From Candidatus Eremiobacteraceae bacterium (GTDB lineage: Bacteria; Vulcanimicrobiota; Vulcanimicrobiia; Eremiobacterales; Eremiobacteraceae), in the NCBI GenBank assembly GCA_035710745.1, contig DASTCX010000026.1:1-64000 (forward strand): a stretch of 64,000 nt of DNA, given 5' to 3'. The notes below the pieces were generated by a model. The model was not told where the DNA came from and did no database searches. It saw only the letters and a program-made list of their open reading frames with translations. Made by a program: the position numbers and the translations under genes. This document shows, piece after piece, positions 35,507 to 50,296 of this stretch; the first letter of the stretch is position 1; every line of letters starts with the position of its first letter.

Positions 35507-35557
35507 TTTTTGCGCGTAAAGGTCGACCGCTGCCGTTTTAGCGAATCCAGCACGTCC

Positions 35558-38614
<3,057 letters not shown>

Positions 38615-38725
38615 TGACGCAGTGCATCGGCTAGGCCGGGTTCATATGGACCGCGATTCGGTACAAACCGGCGCTGAAGTAAATCCGCCGCGTCTTCCGC
38701 CGATGAGAAAGTACGAGGACTTATA

Positions 38726-39433
38726 ATGGCTGACGCTGCGACTCATCCGCAGAGCAGAGACGACCTGCCCGCTGCGCTCTCCTACCCGGTGTCGATCAAC
38801 ATCCGCAACTCCGATCTCGGCATCGACGAAAGCGGACATGCGTCACGTTTGAGCGAGACCGCGATGCTCGCGACGATCCGCTCGACGGTCAATCCGGGCA
38901 CCGTGTTCTTCACCGCCATCGACATGAAGGCGCTCAACGCGACCGCGCGGGGGCTCATCCGCGTCGTTTCGCAGCGTCCGCTCGAGGACGGCATCGGCGT
39001 CGAGACGCTTTTCGATTTCATCGAGCTGAGCGACGACGCCAAGCAGAAGATCCAGCGTCTCCTCACCGGCGGGCCCGCGGCAGCGACAATCGCTCCGCCG
39101 AGCGGCCGTAATTTCGCCACCGATCAGCTCGCGGTTCAACCGGTCTACCAGCGCGGCGATCTCGGACGCATGGACGTCGGGGTGTCGACGACCGAGCGCA
39201 CGTACTTCGAGCCCGCTCCGCTGCGGCAGCAAGCGCACGCGACGCGCAGCACGAAATTTTGGAACTCGCTCGGCGTCACCGCGTATGTCGCCGCGTTCCT
39301 CGTCGTCGTCGCGTTCTTCCCCGCCGGCCGCAAACTCGAGCTGACGGTGTGGAACACGATCGCCTGGAGCCTTTCGCGCACGTGGTACTGGGCGAACCAC
39401 GTCGGCGACGTCAAGCTCTACAACAACAGCTAG
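38726..39433 (+). CDS. Membrane-anchored PilZ-associated protein, unknown function
   Basis: The 235-residue protein has an N-terminal soluble domain (about residues 20-115, SINIRNSDLGID ... MLATIRSTVNPGTVFFTAIDM ... ETLFDFIELSDDAKQKI). A hydrophobic span follows near residues 187-205 (VTAYVAAFLVVVAFFPAG), with a short tail. The first domain resembles PilZ-like or c-di-GMP effector regions in layout only; the RxxxR motif is not seen. The ATG follows GAGGAC. The PilZ gene 35 bases downstream suggests joint function. Confidence 0.5.
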   Translation: MADAATHPQSRDDLPAALSYPVSINIRNSDLGIDESGHASRLSETAMLATIRSTVNPGTVFFTAIDMKALNATARGLIRVVSQRPLEDGIGVETLFDFIELSDDAKQKIQRLLTGGPAAATIAPPSGRNFATDQLAVQPVYQRGDLGRMDVGVSTTERTYFEPAPLRQQAHATRSTKFWNSLGVTAYVAAFLVVVAFFPAGRKLELTVWNTIAWSLSRTWYWANHVGDVKLYNNS

Positions 39434-39468
39434 GTTTCCGGGCCTCATTCGGGAAACATACCGCTGCT

Positions 39469-39822
39469 ATGAGCAATGGTGCTGATTCCCGTTCCTCGCA
39501 TCCCGGTGCCGAACGCCGGGCGCACGATCGCGTCGCGCGGTCGATGCCCGTCCATCTGCACAAGGGCCAAGAAGATAAGCGCTTCGATGCGAAGATCGTC
39601 AACATCAGCGCCGGCGGGATGCTCATCGAGACGGAGATGCCGCTCTCGCAAAACGATTTGCTCACGATCGATCTCGATCTGGCGGGCGAGAAGGAGCCGA
39701 TCTACGTCTACGGCACCGTCATCCGAAACGACGCACGCGGCACGGGTGTGTCGTTCGTCCGCGTCAGCGAGATCACGTCCGACCTCATCAACTATCTGAT
39801 CCGCAAAACCCCGACCGCCTAA
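39469..39822 (+). CDS. PilZ domain protein (c-di-GMP binding)
   Basis: The 117-residue protein has both PilZ signatures: an Arg-rich RRAHDRVAR (RxxxR) near residue 16 and NISAGGML ([D/N]xSxxG) near residue 46. Beta strands of the PilZ barrel follow (IYVYGTVIRNDARGTGVSFV). These residues bind cyclic di-GMP. The single-domain form usually acts by binding a partner, perhaps the membrane protein just upstream. Confidence 0.88.
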   Translation: MSNGADSRSSHPGAERRAHDRVARSMPVHLHKGQEDKRFDAKIVNISAGGMLIETEMPLSQNDLLTIDLDLAGEKEPIYVYGTVIRNDARGTGVSFVRVSEITSDLINYLIRKTPTA

Positions 39823-39835
39823 CACCACGATTGAG

Positions 39836-41945
<2,110 letters not shown>

Positions 41946-41949
41946 GTTA

Positions 41950-41977
41950 AATGTGGTATGCCGAGCGAAGCTCGGCT
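41950..41977 (+). repeat. Type B REP-like element overlapping a gene start
   Basis: GTGGTATGCCGAGCGAAGCTCGGC, a variant with TATGCC instead of TAGGCC. The ATG inside it is in frame with the HAD gene that follows. Confidence 0.8.
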
Positions 41978-42806
41978 CTTGAGTGAAAGGCTCGCCTTGC
42001 CGCTTCCAAAGCTCATCGCGATCGATCTCGACGGGACCGTGCTCAACTCGATGGGCAAGATCTCGCAGCGGACGAAAGCGGCCATCAATGAGGTCCGCGA
42101 CCGCGGTATTCGAGTCGTCATCGTCACGTATCGGGCCTATCGGTCGGCGAAGCCGCACGCGGCCGAGCTCGGCTTGCATGTGCCGCTCATCTGCGTCAAC
42201 GGCGCGCTCGTGAAAGACGCGAGCGACGATTCGGTGCTAGAGGAATTCTCGCTGGATCGCGACGCCGCTAGGGAGGCTGTCGACTACGGGCTCGCGCACG
42301 GCTACGACACCTGCTTATACATAGGCGAGCACTACGTCGCAACAGCCGACATCGTCAGCAAGTACGGCGGCGGCTGGGAGAAGCATCAGTGGCTCACGAC
42401 GCCGGATCTGCGCAAGGCGCTCGAGCATCCGACGCTCATGGTGCGCTACTTCGGCGACAACCGCTTCGAGCAAGCGCGGCTCGACCTACGCCATCTCGAT
42501 CTCGAAGAAGTCGACGATATGATCGACGACGTCTTCGAGCTGACGTTCATGCACAAAGGCATGTCGAAGCATTTCGCGCTCGAGCGCTTCGCCGCCGACC
42601 TCGGCATCGCGCGCGAAGACGTCATGGCGATCGGCGACGGTGCACTCGACGCAGGCATGGTCGGCTGGGCCGGCTGGGGCGTCGCGATGGCGAATGGTGC
42701 GCAAGTGACGCGCGACGTCGCGAACGAGGTGACGCTTTCGAACGACGACGACGGCGTCGCGGTCGTCCTCGAACGCCTGCTCAAAAGCGCATACGAAGAT
42801 TTGTAG
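41958..42806 (+). CDS. Cof-type HAD phosphatase
   Basis: The 282-residue HAD-IIB phosphatase shows motif I IAIDLDGTVLNS, motif II region VVIVTYRAY (with Thr), the large alpha/beta cap, then LALERFAADLGI (motif III region) and AIGDGALDAGMVGWAG (motif IV). Substrates in this class are sugar phosphates or FMN-like metabolites. The marked start is the ATG inside a REP element (M-P-S-E-A-R). A TTG at 41979 or 41997 would leave the domain intact, so the true start is open. Confidence 0.85.
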   Translation: MPSEARLLSERLALPLPKLIAIDLDGTVLNSMGKISQRTKAAINEVRDRGIRVVIVTYRAYRSAKPHAAELGLHVPLICVNGALVKDASDDSVLEEFSLDRDAAREAVDYGLAHGYDTCLYIGEHYVATADIVSKYGGGWEKHQWLTTPDLRKALEHPTLMVRYFGDNRFEQARLDLRHLDLEEVDDMIDDVFELTFMHKGMSKHFALERFAADLGIAREDVMAIGDGALDAGMVGWAGWGVAMANGAQVTRDVANEVTLSNDDDGVAVVLERLLKSAYEDL

Positions 42807-42829
42807 CGGTCGAGCTTTAGCTCGACCGC
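42801..42829 (+). repeat. REP-like palindrome, type A(GTAG), GAGC stem
   Basis: GTAG plus CGGTCGAGC-TTTA-GCTCGACCG. It overlaps the last codon and the stop of the HAD gene: the TAG stop (42804-42806) is part of the GTAG tetranucleotide. Confidence 0.85.
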
Positions 42830-42850
42830 AGACGACCTTGAAGTTGAAAG

Positions 42851-42884
42851 ACCGCGGCGGTCGACCGTAAAGGTCGACCGCTCC
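42851..42884 (-). repeat. REP-like palindrome, type A(GGAG), GACC stem
   Basis: On the minus strand, GGAG plus CGGTCGACC-TTTA-CGGTCGACCG and CCGCGGTC. Together with the copy at 42801 it forms an opposed pair (BIME-like) between converging genes. Confidence 0.85.
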
Positions 42885-42897
42885 CAAGACATCAGGG

Positions 42898-44466
42898 CTA
42901 CACGACGCGGGTCAGGTAGCCGTCGTCTTCCTCTTCCTGCTCGTCGTGCCAGTGGAGCGCGTCTTGGAGCGCGGCAGAGATGTCGCCCGCGGCGATCGAG
43001 TGCTTCTTCTGATCGTGCAGATACGCTGCGGTGATGCCGTGCCAGTACGCTGCGATCGCGGCGGCTTGTCGCGACGAACAGCCGGCGCCGAGCATCGCGC
43101 CGATCATGCCGGAGAGGACGTCGCCGGATCCGGCGGTCGCGAGCAGCTCGTTGCCGGTGAGGTTGACGTACGTCGCCTCTTTCGTCGCGACGATCGATCG
43201 CGGACCCTTGAGGAGCAGCGTCGCGTCGAGCGCTGACGCGAAGTCGTCGGCCGCCTTGATGCGATTCGATATCGCGGTATCCGCCTTTTCGCCGAGCAGT
43301 CGCGCGAACTCACCGTCGTGCGGCGTCAGCACCGCCTTCTTGCCGGACACGACGTCGGTATGACCCGCAAGCGCGAAGAGCGCATCGGCATCGACGACGA
43401 GTGGGCGCGCCGTCTCCCTGACGAAGCCGCGGACGATCGCCTGCGTCTTCTCTTCGCGACCGAGCCCAGGTCCGATGACGACCGCGCCCGAGTGGCGCGT
43501 CAGCTCGAGCAAGAAATCGACGATAGTCGAGGCATCGCCGTCGGGCCAAGGCGTGACGACCTGTTCGACGAGATGATGGCTGATCGCCGATGACGCGTCG
43601 TGCGGGCACGCGACGGTGACGTATCCGGCACCCGTTCGCTGTGCGGCGACGGCGCAGAGCACGGGAGCGCCGACGTATTGCCGGCTGCCGCCGATGATGA
43701 CGATGTCGCCCGCGGTCCGTTTGTTCGCCTGAGGGCTGCGGTGCGGCAACCAGTAGAAGAACTGCTGTTTCGTCATCACATGATAGCGCGCGCCGACCTC
43801 CGCGAGGATCGAGGGCGGGATGCCGATGTGCGCGACCCAGAGCTCGCCGACGTATGACGCGGCCGGATACAAGAGCATGCCGACTTTCGGTGCAGCCATC
43901 GTGACCGTCGCCGTCGCGGTGACCGCCGGCCCCGCGACCATGCCGGTGCTCGGATCGATGCCGGTCGGTACGTCGACGGCGATGACGTCGCGATCCGCGA
44001 TATTGATCTCGTTGACCCAGGTGCGGTACTGATCCCGGAGCGGGCCTGAAGACCCGGTGCCGAGCAATCCGTCGATGATGAGCGCGGCGGCGCGCAGCCC
44101 GGAGCGGAAGAATTCCGGCGACTGCTCGCGCAGGAACGAGATCGACGCGCCGAGACCTTCCATGATGTCGAGCTGCGCGCGGCATAGCTCGTCGCAGTCT
44201 TCGGCCTTGGCCGCCATGTAGATATCGGGCTCGAATCCGACCTGCATGAGGTAGCGCGCGGCGACGAGCGCATCGGCGCCGTTGTTTCCCGGGCCGGCGA
44301 CGATCGCCACGCGGATCGGGTCGCCGTCGAGATCGTCGAGGAAATCGCGGGCGAGATCGGCGACTGCCCGACCGGCCGACTCCATGAGCAACAACGGCGG
44401 GATGCCGACATCCTCGACGGTGCGGAGATCGGCTTGGCGCATTTCCGAAGCCGTAAGCGCGTTCAT
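42898..44466 (-). CDS. nnr: Bifunctional NAD(P)H-hydrate epimerase and dehydratase
   Basis: The 522-residue enzyme repairs hydrated NAD(P)H. The N-terminal YjeF epimerase half (about residues 1-215) shows VAIVAGPGNNGADALVAARYL. The C-terminal ATP/ADP-dependent dehydratase half (from about 230) shows VIGPGLGREEKTQ, TPHDGEFARLLG and TAGSGDVLSGMIGAML. The ATG overlaps the stop of acpS, giving an acpS-nnr pair, a common bacterial arrangement. Confidence 0.95.
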   Translation of the reverse strand: MNALTASEMRQADLRTVEDVGIPPLLLMESAGRAVADLARDFLDDLDGDPIRVAIVAGPGNNGADALVAARYLMQVGFEPDIYMAAKAEDCDELCRAQLDIMEGLGASISFLREQSPEFFRSGLRAAALIIDGLLGTGSSGPLRDQYRTWVNEINIADRDVIAVDVPTGIDPSTGMVAGPAVTATATVTMAAPKVGMLLYPAASYVGELWVAHIGIPPSILAEVGARYHVMTKQQFFYWLPHRSPQANKRTAGDIVIIGGSRQYVGAPVLCAVAAQRTGAGYVTVACPHDASSAISHHLVEQVVTPWPDGDASTIVDFLLELTRHSGAVVIGPGLGREEKTQAIVRGFVRETARPLVVDADALFALAGHTDVVSGKKAVLTPHDGEFARLLGEKADTAISNRIKAADDFASALDATLLLKGPRSIVATKEATYVNLTGNELLATAGSGDVLSGMIGAMLGAGCSSRQAAAIAAYWHGITAAYLHDQKKHSIAAGDISAALQDALHWHDEQEEEDDGYLTRVV

Positions 44467-44888
44467 CGAGCGGCCGCCTCGCCTGCGCCCGTCAGCGGCG
44501 ACGACATGACGCCGCCGGCCGGGTCGTCGGCTTCTAAGATGACGATCGCGATGGCGTCGCTCCGGCTATGCGTGATCGTGAGGTGCATCCGGCGCACGCC
44601 TCTCGCGCTCATCAGCTGTTCCGCTCTGCCGGTCAACTCGATGAAAGGTCGGCCGCTGCGCTGATGGCGCACGCCGACGTGTCGCCACGGGATCGCATGG
44701 CCGAACGCTTTTCGCGTCGCCTCTTTCGCGGCATACGCGCCGGCGAGGCGCTCCGCAGGATAGCGATAGCGCTTCGCGTGTGCGACCTCAGCTTCGGTGA
44801 ACACCTTGTGCGCGAAACGTTCGAGCTTGAGGTCGTCGAATTCGTAGCGATGCACTTCCGCGATGTCGACGCCGATCCCGATGATCAT
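44463..44888 (-). CDS. acpS: Holo-[acyl-carrier-protein] synthase
   Basis: The 141-residue enzyme transfers phosphopantetheine from CoA to ACP. Magnesium ligands D8 (GVDIAEVHR) and E56 (AAKEATRKAFG) are present, with ITHSRSDAIAIV near the end, the family's SHS-like segment. It is slightly longer than usual (about 120), with a tail that overlaps the nnr start. Confidence 0.93.
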   Translation of the reverse strand: MIIGIGVDIAEVHRYEFDDLKLERFAHKVFTEAEVAHAKRYRYPAERLAGAYAAKEATRKAFGHAIPWRHVGVRHQRSGRPFIELTGRAEQLMSARGVRRMHLTITHSRSDAIAIVILEADDPAGGVMSSPLTGAGEAAAR

Positions 44889-44943
44889 ACGTTAATGCTC
44901 CCGGATGCGCGCTCGCTCTCACCGGAGGACTGGAGCGGAGCGC

Positions 44944-45498
44944 GTGGAGAATCGGAACCTCACGGTGGAAAAAATAAGTCTCGTCCCCATGAACGGCGTC
45001 GGCACCGATTTCTGCGAACGGCTCGCCCCATGCCTGGAGGAGAGATTTTTCCACAAGTTCGCAGTCGAAAAGCCGCTCACCCTCTCCCTTACCCAGGCGA
45101 ACGCGACGCGCGGTCAGTTCTTCCTCAACACCGTCTTCAATCGCATGCTCGCCGCTTTCCCGCGGCAAGACGGTCTGCTGCTAGGCGTCATGGCCGGCGA
45201 CCTCTACAAAGCGGCGCACAATTATATCTTCGGCGATGCGAGCGAATCGGATCGGGTCGCGGTCGTATCGACTTTCCGGCTTCGCCCCGAGCACAACAAC
45301 GAGCCGCCGGATGACGGCTCGCTCTTCAACCGCACGCTCAAGGAATGCGTGCACGCGCTCGGCCACGCATTCGGCCTCAAGCACTGCTACAACACGCGCT
45401 GCGCCATGTATTTCAGCCATTCGGTCCACGACACGGACGGCAAGCTGACGTACTTCTGCGACTCGTGCGATAAGCGCGTGAGAGCAGCCAACCGCTGA
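44944..45498 (+). CDS. Archaemetzincin-like protein with altered active site
   Basis: The 184-residue protein matches archaemetzincin over the core: CVHALGHAFGLKHC with three zinc His, then CYNTRCAM and CDSC, the extra structural zinc cysteines that define the family. The usual catalytic Glu of HELGH is Ala here (HALGH, Ala138). One base (GCG for GAG, 45356) explains it. It may be an inactive zinc protein or an assembly error. GTG at 44944 follows GGAGCGGAG; an earlier ATG (44905) is possible. It diverges from acpS. Confidence 0.85.
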   Translation: MENRNLTVEKISLVPMNGVGTDFCERLAPCLEERFFHKFAVEKPLTLSLTQANATRGQFFLNTVFNRMLAAFPRQDGLLLGVMAGDLYKAAHNYIFGDASESDRVAVVSTFRLRPEHNNEPPDDGSLFNRTLKECVHALGHAFGLKHCYNTRCAMYFSHSVHDTDGKLTYFCDSCDKRVRAANR

Positions 45499-45614
45499 CG
45501 CGGACCTAGCGCCGCGCTCTAGAAAAGCCCCAAGCATAAGGACCCAAGGACGGACATCGGCCGTGCGCCGAAGTCGCGCGCCCTTATTTCGCTTTCTTGA
45601 GGGGGATATTTCCG

Positions 45615-46868
45615 ATGAGTACTACTCCCAAGCGGGCCTTTTCGCGTTGGAGTATCGGCATCGCATGCGGCGTGCTAGCCGCCGCGGGCGCGATCGCGCT
45701 TAGCCCGGCGGTCGCCTCCAGAGCGCCAGGCGGTGACCTATCGATAACGTGCAACAACTCGACGGAGTGCGTGCTCCGCACGAACGCCGGCACCGGACTG
45801 GCCATCGAGGGCATCGGCACGCAAAACACCGGCATCGACGGTCAGACGACCGCATTCAACACGAGGTCGAGTTTCTTCGGCGTTCGGGGCAGCGATCTCG
45901 CGACACCGAATCCGAACGGCACGCCGTTCAACAATGCGGGCGTGCTCGGCGAGACGTCGACCGGGATCGGCGTCTGGGGCAAAGCCGGGCCGGGCACCGC
46001 GATGGTCGCGAACGCGAACGGCGGCGACGGACTCTTCGGCACGACGCAGAGCAACGTCACGGGCATAGCGTCGGCCGGCGTCTTCGGTGAAGACGTGGGC
46101 AACTCGTCGCAGGCATTCGGCGTTCTCGGCTTCTCCGGCACCGGCATCGGCATACAAGCCGATCAATTCGAGCGCGGCAGATTCCTCAACGCCGCATTCC
46201 TCGGCCTGACGTTCTCGTCAACCATCACGACGGAGTTCCCCGCGGCACCGCCTGGCGGCGTTTTCAACTCCGACATCGGCGAAGGCGTCGTCGCGGAAGC
46301 GCAAGGGCACACGGCTGAAGCGCTCGCCGCCGCGAATTTCGGCGGCGGTCCGCTCTTCAGAGCGTACGCGGCCAGCACGGAAAAGCTCGATCTCGACAAT
46401 GCCGGCAACATGGTCATCGCCGGAACGCTGACGCAGAACGGCACACCGCACGATGCGATGCAGACGTCGAGCGGTAATCGCGTCGTCATGTACGGTCCGA
46501 TGCAAGCGGTTGCGACCGTGGAAGACGTCGGCGAGGCGCAGCTGTCGGGCGGTCAGGCGTACGTCCACATCGACGCGCGCTTTGCGGGCACTATGGATCT
46601 GACGCGCTCGTACCTCGTCTTCCTGACGCCGCAGGGCGACACGCCCGGTCTCTACGTGACGCAGAAGAGCGCTGCGGGTTTCGTGGTCCGCGAGCACGGC
46701 GCACGATCGAACATCGTCTTCGACTATCGCATCGTCGCCGCGCCGTACGTATCGCAAGGCGCACGTCTCGCAAACGCCCCATCGATGCTGACGAACGCGT
46801 TCACTCGCAGCGTCACGACGCACAAACCGACCGTGCTACCGAACGGCACGATCGCCGTCCGCCACTAG
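45615..46868 (+). CDS. Exported repetitive protein, unknown function
   Basis: The 417-residue product has a signal-type N-terminus (WSIGIACGVLAAAGAIALSPAVA). Its middle is built of short Gly/Asn-rich units (GVRGSDL, GVLGETSTGIGVWGKAG, GVFGEDVGN, GVLGFSGTGIGI), a pattern of parallel beta-helix or fibre proteins. The C-terminal 130 residues (AQLSGGQAYVHIDARFAG ... LVFLTPQGDTPGLYV) are globular. I cannot name the family. RBS GGGGGAT precedes the ATG at 45615. Surface or secreted location is inferred. Confidence 0.65.
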   Translation: MSTTPKRAFSRWSIGIACGVLAAAGAIALSPAVASRAPGGDLSITCNNSTECVLRTNAGTGLAIEGIGTQNTGIDGQTTAFNTRSSFFGVRGSDLATPNPNGTPFNNAGVLGETSTGIGVWGKAGPGTAMVANANGGDGLFGTTQSNVTGIASAGVFGEDVGNSSQAFGVLGFSGTGIGIQADQFERGRFLNAAFLGLTFSSTITTEFPAAPPGGVFNSDIGEGVVAEAQGHTAEALAAANFGGGPLFRAYAASTEKLDLDNAGNMVIAGTLTQNGTPHDAMQTSSGNRVVMYGPMQAVATVEDVGEAQLSGGQAYVHIDARFAGTMDLTRSYLVFLTPQGDTPGLYVTQKSAAGFVVREHGARSNIVFDYRIVAAPYVSQGARLANAPSMLTNAFTRSVTTHKPTVLPNGTIAVRH

Positions 46869-46905
46869 CGGCGCACACTCGACCGCTCCTAAAGAACGAA
46901 AAAAT

Positions 46906-46940
46906 GGGAGCGGTCGAGATCTATCTCGACCGCCGCGGTC
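46906..46940 (+). repeat. REP-like palindrome, type A(GGAG), GAGA stem
   Basis: GGAG plus CGGTCGAGAT-CT-ATCTCGACCG and CCGCGGTC, in the convergent gap after the repetitive-protein gene. A half site (CTCGACCGCTCC, 46879-46890) lies 17 bases upstream. Confidence 0.85.
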
Positions 46941-46949
46941 TAACGGTGT

Positions 46950-47465
46950 TTAGCGATGCAGCTCTCGGAGCGCCCAGGCCACGGCGATCTGCGTCTTCGC
47001 GTCCGGAATCTCGTCGCGTTCGATCATCCGCTGCACGTCCACGACCGCGAATGTCTGGACGTGGAGTACCTCATCGGCCTCAGGCTGCGGTTCGCCCGCG
47101 GTCAATCCCTCGGCGACATATAGATGAAGGAGCTCGGAACAAAAACCTGGCGCCGAATAGAACGACCACAACTTGCGCAGAGATTTGCAGCGGTAACCCG
47201 TTTCTTCAAGCAGTTCGCGGCGTGCAGCGATGGCCGTGTCCTCGTCGCCGTCGAGCTTGCCGGCCGGAACCTCCCACAACTCACGTCCGATCGCGGGCCG
47301 GAACTGGCGCACCAAGACGATCGATGCCGGATCCGGCTGTGCGATGACGCAGACGCCGCCGTTGTGTTCCACGATCTCGACGTCGGAACGGTTTCCGTTC
47401 GGATAGATGACGTCGTCCACGCGCACGCCGATGATGCGCCCTTGGAAGATGCGGCGGGTACCCAT
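46950..47465 (-). CDS. NUDIX hydrolase, ADP-ribose pyrophosphatase type
   Basis: The 171-residue enzyme has a full NUDIX box, GKLDGDEDTAIAARRELLEETGY, within PAGKLDG...; the REELLEETG core is complete. The preceding VVRQFRPAIGRELWEVPAG matches ADP-ribose pyrophosphatase (NudF-like). It would cleave ADP-ribose to AMP and ribose phosphate, cytosolic. The GTG start at 47498 would add 11 residues; ATG 47465 fits the family better. Confidence 0.9.
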   Translation of the reverse strand: MGTRRIFQGRIIGVRVDDVIYPNGNRSDVEIVEHNGGVCVIAQPDPASIVLVRQFRPAIGRELWEVPAGKLDGDEDTAIAARRELLEETGYRCKSLRKLWSFYSAPGFCSELLHLYVAEGLTAGEPQPEADEVLHVQTFAVVDVQRMIERDEIPDAKTQIAVAWALRELHR

Positions 47466-47541
47466 GACCTGGACCAAGAAACACCTCTCGACCCACAAAT
47501 CGCTTGAAACCCGTTAGATTGCACCAGCCCCGAGGATATCC

Positions 47542-48753
<1,212 letters not shown>

Positions 48754-48758
48754 CTCGC

Positions 48759-50243
48759 ATGGCCGTCGCGCTCGAGCAGCAGACGTACGAGCTCTTCATC
48801 AACGGTGAGTCGGTGAAGCCTCAGTCCGGCAATTACACCGACATCGTCAACCCTTCGACGAACAAGCCGATCGCGCGGGTCGCCGCGGCCGGGATCCACG
48901 ACGCCGACGCAGCGGTCGCATCGTCTCGAGCAGCGCTCGAAGGCAAGTGGGCGACGATGCCGCCGGCACGCCGCGCGCGCGTGCTCTTCAAGATCGCGAA
49001 CATCCTCAGCGAGCGCATCGACGACATCGCCAAGACGGAGGTCTTGAACACCGGCAAGACGCTCGCCGGCGCGAAGGGCGAGATCAATCAGATCATCGAG
49101 CTGTTCGAGTTCTACGGCGGCGCGGTGACGAAGCTCATGGGCTCTACGATGCCGTCGCTTCCCGGCTACTTCAACTACACGCTCAAAGAGCCGGTCGGCG
49201 TCTGCGCACAGATCGTGCCGTGGAATTATCCTCTGCTCATGGCGGGCTGGAAGGTCGCGCCTGCGATCGCCGCCGGCAACGCCGTCATCCTCAAGCCTGC
49301 GTCGCCGACTCCTCTGACCGCGCTTATGCTCGGCCAGATCTGTCTGGAGGCCGGGTGCCTGCCGGGCGTCGTCAACGTGCTGCCGGGTCCGGGGGCGACG
49401 GTAGGCTCGTACCTCGCCGGACATCCGGGAGTCGATAAGATCGCGTTCACCGGTGAGACGAAGACCGGCGCGACGATCATGGAGATCGCGTCCGCAACGA
49501 TCAAGCGCGTGACGCTCGAGCTCGGCGGCAAGTCGCCGAGCCTCGTCTTCGACGATGCCGACATCGATGCGGCCGTCGCCGGCGCCGTCTACGGCATCTT
49601 CCACAACGCCGGGCAGTCGTGCGACGCGCGCTCGCGCATCCTCGTCCACGAGAGCGTCAAGGACGCGTTCACGGCGAAGTTCGTCGAGAAGGCGAAGTCG
49701 CTGCGCGTCGGCGATCCGATGGACCCGAAGACGCAGATCGGCGCGATCATCTCGCGCAGCCAGTTGGAGAAGATCGAGGGCTACGTCGGGATCGGTTCGC
49801 AGGAGGGCGCAGTTGTCGCGTGCGGCGGCCAGCGGCCCGAGGGCGAGTTGAGCGCCGGCAACTTCCTGCTTCCGACAGTGCTCGACAAGGTCCGCAACGA
49901 CATGCGCGTCGCGCAGGAAGAGATATTCGGTCCCGTCGCGGTGATCACGACCTTCAGGGATGAAGCCGAGGCGATCCGCATCGCGAACGACACGGTCTAC
50001 GGTCTGGCGGCGTCCGTTTGGACGCAGAACGCCGGCCGCGCCCATCGCGTCGCGCATGCGATCAGAGCGGGCGGCGTCGCGATCAACACGCCGTTCTCGA
50101 TCCATCCTGGAATGCCGTTCGGCGGCTACAAGCAGTCGGGATTCGGCCGCGAGCTCGCGTTGCAGACGCTCGATCTCTACACGGAGACGAAGGGCGTCGT
50201 CATGTACACCGGCACGAAGGCGGTCAACCCCCTCGGCGTCTGA
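48759..50243 (+). CDS. Aldehyde dehydrogenase (NAD(P)+)
   Basis: The 494-residue enzyme has the active cysteine in NAGQSCDARSRI, the catalytic glutamate in ELGGKSPSLVF, and the NAD-binding GFTGETKTG-like region (AFTGETKTGATI). The C-terminal MPFGGYKQSGFGREL is typical of betaine/4-aminobutyraldehyde-type members. The substrate is not certain. It is coupled with the thiolase and may help oxidise aldehydes from amino acid or side-chain breakdown. Confidence 0.93.
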   Translation: MAVALEQQTYELFINGESVKPQSGNYTDIVNPSTNKPIARVAAAGIHDADAAVASSRAALEGKWATMPPARRARVLFKIANILSERIDDIAKTEVLNTGKTLAGAKGEINQIIELFEFYGGAVTKLMGSTMPSLPGYFNYTLKEPVGVCAQIVPWNYPLLMAGWKVAPAIAAGNAVILKPASPTPLTALMLGQICLEAGCLPGVVNVLPGPGATVGSYLAGHPGVDKIAFTGETKTGATIMEIASATIKRVTLELGGKSPSLVFDDADIDAAVAGAVYGIFHNAGQSCDARSRILVHESVKDAFTAKFVEKAKSLRVGDPMDPKTQIGAIISRSQLEKIEGYVGIGSQEGAVVACGGQRPEGELSAGNFLLPTVLDKVRNDMRVAQEEIFGPVAVITTFRDEAEAIRIANDTVYGLAASVWTQNAGRAHRVAHAIRAGGVAINTPFSIHPGMPFGGYKQSGFGRELALQTLDLYTETKGVVMYTGTKAVNPLGV

Positions 50244-50258
50244 CCAGACCTGTGAAAA

Positions 50259-50293
50259 GGGAGCGGTCGAGATTTATCTCGACCGCCGCGGTC
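50259..50293 (+). repeat. REP-like palindrome, type A(GGAG), GAGA stem
   Basis: GGAG plus CGGTCGAGAT-TT-ATCTCGACCG and CCGCGGTC, directly after the aldehyde dehydrogenase stop and at the end of the convergent membrane gene. Confidence 0.85.
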
Positions 50294-50296
50294 TTG

